A stretch of 11,441 nucleotides of DNA from Pyramidobacter sp. (lineage in GTDB: Bacteria; Synergistota; Synergistia; Synergistales; Dethiosulfovibrionaceae): NCBI GenBank assembly GCA_017940445.1, contig JAGAYQ010000056.1:1-11441 (forward strand). The letters run 5' to 3'. Below are positions 1 through 5,889 of this stretch, piece after piece. How positions within the stretch are numbered: position 1 is the first letter of the stretch; each line of letters starts with the position of its first letter. A program made the translations under genes and the position numbers. The notes under the pieces are model-generated. The model made no database searches. It worked only from the letters and a program-made list of their open reading frames with translations, and was not told the DNA's origin.

Positions 1-107
1 ATGTGCACGCTCAGCGTCTGCTGCGTGATGTACAGCTTTTCCGCCGCACGGCGAAAGTTCATCTCCTCCGCCGCGACCAGATAATAGCGAAGCCCCCTCA
101 GTCCCAT
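1..107 (-). CDS. LysR-family transcriptional regulator, N-terminal part only
   Basis: Reading the minus strand from ATG at 107-105 gives 35 codons that run off the window edge: MGLRGLRYYLVAAEEMNFRR, then AAEKLYITQQTLSVH. This is the N-terminal winged helix-turn-helix of LysR-type regulators: an 'LRYYLVAAEEMNF' first helix, 'AAEKLYITQQTLS' as the HTH, with TLSVH in place of the common ALSRQ/I. The start is preceded by a strong GGGGGAGG ribosome site (about 113-120) at normal spacing. A perfect TATAAT lies further upstream. The gene is divergent from the amidohydrolase operon starting at 307, the classical arrangement in which a LysR protein controls its neighbour and itself. The effector-binding domain is outside the window, so the inducer cannot be guessed from this fragment. 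Confidence 0.85.
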   Translation of the reverse strand, partial: MGLRGLRYYLVAAEEMNFRRAAEKLYITQQTLSVH

Positions 108-137
108 GACAGAACCTCCCCCGCATCATTTGATTTT

Positions 138-166
138 ATTATAGCTCTCCTTCACAAAATTGCCAG
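138..166 (-). promoter_or_regulatory. Predicted sigma-70 promoter of the LysR gene
   Basis: On the minus strand a perfect -10 TATAAT (143-138) lies 17 bases from a -35-like CTGGCA (166-161). Transcription would start near 131, leaving a short leader that holds the ribosome site for the ATG at 107. The -35 matches consensus at four of six positions. The spacing and the perfect -10 make this a good prediction, but it is sequence-based only. Confidence 0.5.
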
Positions 167-180
167 CGGCACGACTCGAT

Positions 181-202
181 CTGACAGTAAAAAAGCTGTC
201 AG
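181..202. promoter_or_regulatory. Inverted repeat, candidate LysR-type operator
   Basis: CTGACAG (181-187) and CTGTCAG (196-202) are exact 7-bp inverted arms separated by 8 mostly A bases. The centre at about 191.5 is near -65 relative to the predicted start of the 307-4893 operon (about 257) and near -60 relative to the LysR gene start (about 131). LysR-type regulators typically bind an interrupted dyad near -65 in divergent promoters, so the position fits well. The arms could also form a short hairpin and a T-rich stretch follows, but no gene upstream on the plus strand needs terminating here. Confidence 0.5.
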
Positions 203-221
203 CACCCTTTTGTTTTTCTGT

Positions 222-250
222 TTGATTTGAATGACGAATAACTGTAAGAT
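222..250 (+). promoter_or_regulatory. Predicted promoter of the amidohydrolase-to-dehydrogenase operon
   Basis: A -35-like TTGATT (222-227) is followed after exactly 17 bases by TAAGAT (245-250). Transcription would begin near 257, giving a leader of about 50 bases before the ATG at 307. The candidate LysR-type dyad at 181-202 lies just upstream, as expected for an activated promoter with an imperfect -35 and -10. Confidence 0.5.
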
Positions 251-306
251 TTCATCGGGATAAAGAAACAGCATCCCCAATCCAATCAGGGGGAGGAAGC
301 AAAACG

Positions 307-1446
307 ATGACTGCAAGTCTTGTCATCCGCGGCGGTCTTGTCGTTGACCCTGCTCACGGCATCGAGCGGCCCGCCAGTGTGGTTGTCGACGGTCCGCGCG
401 TCGCCGGTCTGTGCGAGCCCGGTGCGGAAGTGAGCGCGCAGCAGACGATCAGCGCTGAAGGCTGTATCATCACGCCAGGTCTGATCGACACGCATCTGCA
501 CATGTTCCACGGGGGCACGGAAAACGGCATCGTCCCAGATGTGACGCTGCTGCCCATGGGTGTCACTGCGGGGATCGATCAGGGCAGCGCGGGCTCGGGA
601 AACTTTCAGGCGTTTTACGATTCCGTCATTTCGCGGAGTCAGGTCCATGTTTTTGCCTGCCTGAATATCTCCACGCAGGGTTTGATCACGAGCAGCTATC
701 CGGAAAATCTCGACCCGAAGTTTACGAATCTGCCTGCCATGCAGCGCCTTTTTGAAAAATATCCGCACACGCTCTGCGGCATCAAAACGCGCATCAGCAG
801 GGAGCTTGTCGGTGACCTGAAACTCGCTCCGCTGGAAAACGCGCTCTCAGCAGCGGAAAAGATCGGCACGCGCATCTCCGTCCACACGACAAACCCGCCA
901 GTCCCTGTGCCTGATTTCATCGGTTTGTTCCGCAAGGGCGACATCTACTCACACACATACCAGGGCAAAGGCTTCTCTATTCTCGACGAAAGCGGCAAAA
1001 TTGACGCATCAGTCTGGGAAGCGCGCAAACGCGGCGTCCTGTTCGACAGCGCCGATGCGCGCGTGCATTACCTCTATCCTGTCGTCAGACAGGCTCTTTC
1101 CGAAGGATTTACTCCTGATACGATCAGCACCGATCTCGTTCAGGGCAGTCTCTTTCAGCCTGGCGTATTCGGCCTGCCGAGGATCATGTCAAAGTACCTG
1201 GCTCTCGGTCTGCCGCTCTCTCAGGTTGTCCGTGCCGTCACTGCCGCACCGGCGAAGATCGTCGGCAGGTCCGACCTTGGACAGCTCGGCGCAGGCGCAG
1301 CAGCTGACATCGCGATCTTCAAGCTGAAAGACTGTAAAACTGAGATCGTCGACCGCGAATGCAACGCTCTGACGATCGATAAAATGCTCGTTCCTCAGTG
1401 TACCATTCTCGGCGGTAAGGTCGTCTTCCGCCAGTTTGATTTTTAA
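307..1446 (+). CDS. Amidohydrolase/deacetylase-family metallohydrolase
   Basis: 379 residues, a full-length member of the amidohydrolase superfamily. A small N-terminal beta part with 'VIRGGLVVDP' leads into the metal-dependent TIM barrel. The binuclear metal site can be read directly: HLH at His63 and His65, a candidate carboxylated Lys160 in GIKTR, His193 in SVHTT, His216 in YSHTY and Asp276 in STDLVQG. The C-terminal strand region (AADIAIFKL, 332-340, and the closing ILGGKVVF) is also typical. From memory it most resembles the COG3964-type predicted amidohydrolases, which include acetyl-hydroxyacid and N-acyl deacetylases; dihydroorotase-like ring opening is the alternative. Cytoplasmic, no signal peptide. 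The start has a GGGAGG site at 291-296. It is first in an operon divergent from a LysR gene and 21 bases upstream of the symporter gene. The substrate is not known. Confidence 0.85.
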   Translation: MTASLVIRGGLVVDPAHGIERPASVVVDGPRVAGLCEPGAEVSAQQTISAEGCIITPGLIDTHLHMFHGGTENGIVPDVTLLPMGVTAGIDQGSAGSGNFQAFYDSVISRSQVHVFACLNISTQGLITSSYPENLDPKFTNLPAMQRLFEKYPHTLCGIKTRISRELVGDLKLAPLENALSAAEKIGTRISVHTTNPPVPVPDFIGLFRKGDIYSHTYQGKGFSILDESGKIDASVWEARKRGVLFDSADARVHYLYPVVRQALSEGFTPDTISTDLVQGSLFQPGVFGLPRIMSKYLALGLPLSQVVRAVTAAPAKIVGRSDLGQLGAGAAADIAIFKLKDCKTEIVDRECNALTIDKMLVPQCTILGGKVVFRQFDF

Positions 1447-1467
1447 TCTTTGCTGGGAGGTATCGTT

Positions 1468-2820
1468 ATGAATCCAATCACGTCTGTTTTTGTTGATTTG
1501 TCTACGCTCAGTCTTCTGCTGCTGATCGGCTTTCTGCTGCGCAAGCACGTCGGGATCTTTCAGCGGCTCTATCTGCCCGCCTCGCTTCTGGCCGGTTTCG
1601 TCGGTCTGCTGCTGGGACCGCAGGTCCTCGGCAAATACACAGCTTACTGCCTGCCGCTGACGAAAACCATCGGTCAGTGGCCCGGCGTCCTCGTCACTGT
1701 TGTGCTTGGTCTTTCCTTCTTCGGCTCCCAGTCGTCGCACAACTTCGGACGTGTGGCGCTCTCGGCTGTTACCCAGGGAGGCCTGATGCACCAGACGCAG
1801 GTACTCGTCGGCATGGGATGCACGCTTCTGCTGATGCCCCATTTCGCGAATCTGCCCTTCGCTTTTGGTCTGACGCCCGTTTTCGGCTTCCATGGCGGAC
1901 ATGGAACTGCAAACGCTGCCGGCGCTGCTCTGTCCGCTGCCGGCTGGGCTGACGGCGTTGCAGTGGCCAACACGATGGCCACCGCGGGTCTCCTTTCGGG
2001 TATCATCCTCGGCATGATCGTCATCAACATCGGCGTCCGCCGCGGCTGGGCGCAGAAGGTCTCCAAACCGCAGGACATTCCTCAGGACATCCGCGAGGGC
2101 TACGTCCCCGTCGAGAAGCGCACCTCCATCGGCAAGGGCGTCACCTACAACGACGCTCTCGATCCTCTGGCGCTGCAGCTGGCGTTCGTCGGCATCATCT
2201 ACGGTTCGGCCCGTCTGCTCTCCCGCAGCCTGATCTGGGTGCACCCGCTTCTCAAGGAGATCCCTCTGTTTGCCTGCGCAATGATGTGCGGCGCGCTGCT
2301 CTCGTTCATCATGAAGAAAATGAAAATGGCCGACTACATCGATCGCCCCACCGTCAACCGCATCTCGGGCGTCGCCCTCGACTATCTGGTGTGCTCAGCG
2401 ATCGCCACGCTGTCGCTGAAGGTCTTCGCGCTTTACATGGTGCCGATGCTCGTCACCATTGCTGCCGTGATCGTTGCTAACCTGTTCGTCAATTTCTACT
2501 TCGCCCGCAAGATGTTCGACGTCGACTGGTTCGAGCGTGCAATGGGCGCTTACGGACTGGAAAGCGGTGTTCTCGCCACCGGTCTGATGCTTCTGCGCGT
2601 CATCGACCCCAAGTTCGAAACGACCGGCCAGGAATCGGCTGCTGCTTCCGCTGCACTCTGCTACCCCTGGTCGCTCCCCTACATCATGTTCATGCCCATG
2701 CTGGCTTTCAAGGTTTCGCCTTGGATCCTCTTCGCCGGCAGCGCAGCACTGTGGGTCATCTTCTTTATCATCGCCCGCGTCTTCTTCTGGAATAAGAAAA
2801 CGCCTGAAACGGCCCAGTAA
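1468..2820 (+). CDS. Sodium:glutamate (GltS-type) symporter family transporter
   Basis: 450 residues, an inner-membrane protein with about ten or more hydrophobic segments. It resembles the GltS sodium:glutamate symporter family, which imports anionic amino acids or related carboxylates with sodium. The two family signatures sit in the two repeat halves: HGGHGTAN at 142-149 and GLESGVLATGLMLLR at about 363-377, in the positions of the re-entrant loops. A charged cytoplasmic loop (about 191-228) separates the halves. I chose the ATG at 1468 over a TTG at 1450 because GGGAGG (1455-1460) lies 7 bases before the ATG and overlaps the other reading. At 450 residues it is longer than the roughly 400 of E. 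coli GltS. Only 21 bases separate it from the amidohydrolase, so it probably imports that enzyme's substrate, which need not be glutamate. Confidence 0.85.
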   Translation: MNPITSVFVDLSTLSLLLLIGFLLRKHVGIFQRLYLPASLLAGFVGLLLGPQVLGKYTAYCLPLTKTIGQWPGVLVTVVLGLSFFGSQSSHNFGRVALSAVTQGGLMHQTQVLVGMGCTLLLMPHFANLPFAFGLTPVFGFHGGHGTANAAGAALSAAGWADGVAVANTMATAGLLSGIILGMIVINIGVRRGWAQKVSKPQDIPQDIREGYVPVEKRTSIGKGVTYNDALDPLALQLAFVGIIYGSARLLSRSLIWVHPLLKEIPLFACAMMCGALLSFIMKKMKMADYIDRPTVNRISGVALDYLVCSAIATLSLKVFALYMVPMLVTIAAVIVANLFVNFYFARKMFDVDWFERAMGAYGLESGVLATGLMLLRVIDPKFETTGQESAAASAALCYPWSLPYIMFMPMLAFKVSPWILFAGSAALWVIFFIIARVFFWNKKTPETAQ

Positions 2821-2846
2821 CCAGTACGTACGAAGCGTTTACGGTA

Positions 2847-2852
2847 TATAAT
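2847..2852 (+). promoter_or_regulatory. Possible internal -10 box before the aldolase gene
   Basis: A perfect TATAAT sits in the 90-base gap between the symporter and aldolase genes. No good -35 is seen at 16-18 bases upstream (the region reads GTACGT-like), so a promoter here would need an activator or be weak. It would start transcription inside the hairpin that begins at 2853. Confidence 0.3.
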
Positions 2853-2884
2853 TTGAGAGCAGACTTTTCAAAAGTCGCTCTCAA
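2853..2884 (+). repeat. Strong stem-loop between symporter and aldolase genes
   Basis: TTGAGAGC (2853-2860) pairs exactly with GCTCTCAA (2877-2884), and GACTTTT (2862-2868) with AAAAGTC (2870-2876), leaving one bulged A (2861) and a tiny loop. No T-run follows, so it is not a standard intrinsic terminator on either strand. It may be an operator for a dimeric repressor overlapping the start of an internal transcript, or an mRNA processing or stabilising hairpin that sets different levels for the two halves of the operon. Confidence 0.6.
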
Positions 2885-2910
2885 TCCCCTGACAGAAAGG
2901 AATAACTATA

Positions 2911-3906
2911 ATGTACTTTTTTGACTGCACTATGCGCGACGGCGGCAATGTGGTGGGCTGCGGCTTCGATGCCGAGCTCACGAAGATGATGGTCGAAGGG
3001 CTGCTCGACAACGGCATTACGACCATCGAGCTGGGCAACGCCAAGGGCATCGGCGCCTACGAGATCGACGGCGCGACGGATGCGCTCACAGATGAAGAAT
3101 ACCTCGACCTGGTCCAGCCCTACCTGAAGCGCGGCTCGATCGGCATGTTCCTCAATGCCAAGCGCTTTTCGCAGAAATACGTGGATCTGGCTGCCAGCAA
3201 AGGGCTGGGCTTCCTGCGCGTCGGCGCCAACGCCGGCAGCGGCCCGAAGATTTCCGTTGAGCCCATTCACGCTGTCAAGAAGGCCGGCATGGTCTGCCAC
3301 TACTCGCTGATGAAGGCGTATGTGAGCACTGCCAAGGAGCTTGCCGAGGAAGCCAAGTTCCTCGAGGGCGAGGGTCTCGACGCGATCACGATCATGGACT
3401 CGGCCGGCACGATGCTGCCCGAGCAGGTCACGGAATACACCGAATCGCTCGTCAAGGCTGTGAAGATCCCTGTCGGTTTCCACTGCCACAACAACCTCGG
3501 TCTGTCGGCTGCCAACGCTGTGGCGGCATGGAGAGCGGGCGCTACGATCCTCGACGGCGGTCTGCTTGGTATGGCCCGCAGCGCCGGCAACCTTGCCACC
3601 GAAGTTGGTGTCGCCCTGCTGCAGCGCTACGGTGAAGCGAAGGAAGTCAACTTCTGGGGCCTGCTCAATTTCCTCGACACCAAGCTGATCCCCGCCATGA
3701 AGGAGCACAACTACCATGTCGCCATTCGTCCGCTCGACCTCGTGCTCGGCATGACCGGCACGCACTCCAGCTTCGTCAAGACCTTCAAGAAGGTCGCCGC
3801 CGAAGAGGGCGTCCCGCTCTATCAGCTCATCGCCGCCGTGTCCGCCGTCAACCAGGACAATCCTTCAGAAGCTCTGATGCGTGAGAAGGCGCAGTCGCTG
3901 AAATAG
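2911..3906 (+). CDS. DRE-TIM metallolyase, 4-hydroxy-2-oxovalerate-aldolase-like
   Basis: 331 residues, matching the length and two-part build of class II pyruvate aldolases of the MhpE/DmpG/BphI type. The N-terminal DCTMRDGG (5-12) carries the enolate-stabilising Arg9 and metal ligand Asp10. HCHNNLGLSAAN (191-202) supplies metal ligands His191 and His193. DSAG (163-166) and DGGLLGMARSAGN (215-227) are further barrel motifs, and a C-terminal helical domain containing LGMTGTHSSF (279-288) is present. Compared from memory with DmpG/BphI, the His four residues after the catalytic Arg is Asn13 here, and the Tyr of the GYAGVYSSF motif is His285. The RDGGN-type signature resembles stand-alone aldolases rather than those paired with acetaldehyde dehydrogenase, and no such dehydrogenase gene is present. 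The expected chemistry is aldol cleavage or formation of a 2-oxo acid, but the aldehyde partner is unknown. A site resembling AAAGGA precedes the ATG. Confidence 0.75.
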   Translation: MYFFDCTMRDGGNVVGCGFDAELTKMMVEGLLDNGITTIELGNAKGIGAYEIDGATDALTDEEYLDLVQPYLKRGSIGMFLNAKRFSQKYVDLAASKGLGFLRVGANAGSGPKISVEPIHAVKKAGMVCHYSLMKAYVSTAKELAEEAKFLEGEGLDAITIMDSAGTMLPEQVTEYTESLVKAVKIPVGFHCHNNLGLSAANAVAAWRAGATILDGGLLGMARSAGNLATEVGVALLQRYGEAKEVNFWGLLNFLDTKLIPAMKEHNYHVAIRPLDLVLGMTGTHSSFVKTFKKVAAEEGVPLYQLIAAVSAVNQDNPSEALMREKAQSLK

Positions 3907-3924
3907 CAGCGGAGGAGGAGCATC

Positions 3925-4893
3925 ATGAAAAAGATCGCACTCGCCGGGAAGTACACTCCCGAAGCCGTTGAAGCCTTCCGCACCGCTCTGGCAGGCGAAG
4001 ACTGTGAAATCGCCGTCGTCAACACGCCTGAAGCCTATGCCGCGCTGACAGACGCCGACGCCATGGTGCTGCGCGTGTTCAAGGCCTACAAGGCTGACAT
4101 CGAGCGCATGCCGGACCTGAAACTGATCTGCCGCTGGGGCGTGGGCGTTGATTCCGTCGACGTGCCTTTTGCCAGCTCGCGAGGCATCATGGTCACCAAT
4201 ACCCCCGGCGCCAACGCCTACGCCGTGGCCGAACTGGCCGTGACGCTGATGCTGGCCGTCGGCCGCAACCTCATGTTCCACAACAAGAGCATCCAGAGCG
4301 GCGTGTGGAGCCGCACCATGTTCACCGACAACGCCGTCTCGCTCAACGGCAAAAAAGTCGGCATCATCGGCGGCGGCAACATCGGCCGCCAGGTGGCGCG
4401 CCGCGTGCAGGCCTTCGGCGCGACCGTGCAGTATTACGACGTGTTCCGCCTCAGCCCCGAGATGGAAAAAGAGTTCGACATGACCTTCACCGATCTTGAC
4501 GACCTGCTGAAAACATCCGACGTCGTCACCATCCACGTGCCCCTGCTCGACAGCAACCATCACATGCTGAACGCTGACAAGATCGCCCTGATGAAAAAAG
4601 GAGCCATCCTCATCAACACTGCCCGCGGCGGCCTTGTCGATGACAAGGCGCTGCTTGCTGCCATCGACGAAGGCCGCCTGATGGGCGCCGGACTCGACTG
4701 CGTGGAAGATGATCCCCTGCCCGCAGGACATCCGCTGCTCAACCATCCCAACATCGTCATCACGCCGCACGTCGGCGGCAACACCAGCGATCTCGCCACC
4801 GTCATGGTGCCCATGATCGCCGATAACCTGAAAAAGTTCCTCCACGGCGAGAAGCCCCGCTTCATCGTCAACGAAAAGGACTTGGCAAAGTAG
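3925..4893 (+). CDS. D-isomer-specific 2-hydroxyacid dehydrogenase (phosphoglycerate-dehydrogenase-like)
   Basis: 322 residues, a complete NAD-dependent D-2-hydroxyacid dehydrogenase that interconverts a D-2-hydroxy acid and its 2-oxo acid in the cytoplasm. The Rossmann fold shows GGGNIG at 149-154 and Asp172 after the second strand, which favours NAD over NADP. The catalytic set is visible: Arg234 in NTARGG, Glu261 in GLDCVEDDP and His282 in TPHVGGNT. The substrate-domain motif WGVGVDSVDV (71-80) is like that of SerA-type enzymes. It lacks the C-terminal ACT domain of long SerA proteins, so a role in serine synthesis is possible but not shown. GGAGGAGG lies before the ATG, 18 bases after the aldolase stop, so the two are co-expressed. 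In this setting it more likely handles a 2-oxo acid made or used by the aldolase. It is the last gene before a terminator. Confidence 0.8.
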   Translation: MKKIALAGKYTPEAVEAFRTALAGEDCEIAVVNTPEAYAALTDADAMVLRVFKAYKADIERMPDLKLICRWGVGVDSVDVPFASSRGIMVTNTPGANAYAVAELAVTLMLAVGRNLMFHNKSIQSGVWSRTMFTDNAVSLNGKKVGIIGGGNIGRQVARRVQAFGATVQYYDVFRLSPEMEKEFDMTFTDLDDLLKTSDVVTIHVPLLDSNHHMLNADKIALMKKGAILINTARGGLVDDKALLAAIDEGRLMGAGLDCVEDDPLPAGHPLLNHPNIVITPHVGGNTSDLATVMVPMIADNLKKFLHGEKPRFIVNEKDLAK

Positions 4894-4901
4894 CACTCGC
4901 A

Positions 4902-4950
4902 ACAAAAAATCTCACGTTCCGGGAATGTCTCGGAGCGTGAGATTTTTTGT
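4902..4950. terminator. Bidirectional intrinsic terminator
   Basis: Bases 4902-4921 pair with 4931-4950 to give a 20-bp stem with one G-U pair and a 9-base loop. The inner part is GC-rich (CTCACGTTCCG against CGGAGCGTGAG) and the ends are A6 and T6. It therefore ends the plus-strand operon at 4893 and, read the other way, the minus-strand permease transcript ending at 4978. Confidence 0.9.
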
Positions 4951-4977
4951 ATAGAGCAACAGTGATGAATACAAGAA

Positions 4978-5889
4978 TCAGGCCAGCACCGGCATCAGCG
5001 CCGTCAGTTCTGCCAGGCTGCACAGGATCGTGACGCTGTTGGCGGCGCTCGCCTTGCCGGCGTCGCCCCCGCACATCTGCACATACGCAGGCGCGATGGC
5101 GCTCATCGGCGACAGGAGCACGAAAACGAGAGCACTCCGTACAGCCAGCTCGTACGGAAGAAGAAAATACACCGTCACTGCACAGGCGGCCGCAAAGAGA
5201 TGACGGGCCGCCACGAGCGCGAAGATCGCGCCGAGATACTCGCGCTTCAGCTCCAGATGAAACATCAGTCCCAGATAGAACATGGCGATGAATGCATTGG
5301 CATCTGCCATAGGAGCAACAAGCGTCAGCACGGCATCGGGAAGGCGCAGACCGGCGAAGCTGAGGCAGAGCATAAGCAGATAGACAAGGATGCAGGGACT
5401 GTTCAGCAGACGCCGCGCGAACCCCGCCGCGCCGGCACGTTCGCCTTTAAGATACGCACCGGCGATGGCATAGCTGCCGCCGGTGCACATGATGCTGTTG
5501 CCGATGTCAAACATGCACACGGCCACGCTGCCGAGCGGCGGCAGAAAACTCTGCACAAACGGCAGGCAGAACGCCCCGATGTTGTACGCGGGCAGACAGA
5601 ACAGGGCCAGTGCTTTGTCCGCATCAGGCCGCCTGCGCGTCATCAGCATCCCCGCGCAGAGCATAAACAGATTGGTCCCGATCCCCATCAGGCACAGCGT
5701 CAGCAACGAGCTGCTGAGAGACGGAACTTTCGAGAAGTTGCTGACGATGACTGCCGGCAGCGTCACATAAAAGAGGATCTGCTTGAGCGCAGCGGCCCCG
5801 CGTTCGTCGATCAGTCGGGAACCGCGCACCGCGATCCCGGCCGCGAGCGCCAGGATGAACGACGACGCCCGCAGGAGGACGTCATTCAT
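4978..5889 (-). CDS. AEC-family (auxin efflux carrier type) permease
   Basis: 303 residues, nearly all hydrophobic, with about ten membrane segments in two five-segment halves as in the AEC/bile-acid-sodium-symporter fold group. Family marks are LPAVIVSNF (44-52), the broken helix PAYNIGAFCLPF (100-111) and the second-half APAYVQM followed by GGDAGKASAANSV (about 266-286). Bacterial members transport carboxylates such as malonate or malate, or amino acids; the direction and substrate here are unknown. The ATG at 5889-5887 overlaps the ddl stop (5884-5882) by 8 bases and a GGAG site lies inside the end of ddl, so the two genes are co-translated. No second RBS or promoter is seen. It ends 28 bases before the shared terminator. 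Confidence 0.8.
   Translation of the reverse strand: MNDVLLRASSFILALAAGIAVRGSRLIDERGAAALKQILFYVTLPAVIVSNFSKVPSLSSSLLTLCLMGIGTNLFMLCAGMLMTRRRPDADKALALFCLPAYNIGAFCLPFVQSFLPPLGSVAVCMFDIGNSIMCTGGSYAIAGAYLKGERAGAAGFARRLLNSPCILVYLLMLCLSFAGLRLPDAVLTLVAPMADANAFIAMFYLGLMFHLELKREYLGAIFALVAARHLFAAACAVTVYFLLPYELAVRSALVFVLLSPMSAIAPAYVQMCGGDAGKASAANSVTILCSLAELTALMPVLA

Noticed and set aside
3..230. Plus-strand 75-codon open frame at the left edge
   Set aside because: It runs antisense through the LysR start and the divergent promoter region, and its product resembles nothing known.
1450..1467. TTG start extending the symporter by six residues
   Set aside because: The extension covers the ribosome site that serves the ATG at 1468, which is a better start.
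1189..2244. Long minus-strand open frame opposite the amidohydrolase and symporter genes
   Set aside because: Its translation is rich in Asp, Gln, Arg and His with no recognisable fold. It is the antisense shadow of two well-supported genes with strong motifs and has no ribosome site of its own.
2853..2884. Hairpin as an intrinsic terminator after the symporter gene
   Set aside because: No T-run follows the stem on either strand. It is kept instead as a possible operator or RNA element.
3865..4905. Long minus-strand open frame opposite the dehydrogenase
   Set aside because: It is rich in His, Val, Gly and Asp, has no domain signature, and lies antisense to a complete dehydrogenase with all catalytic residues. 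It is a composition artefact.
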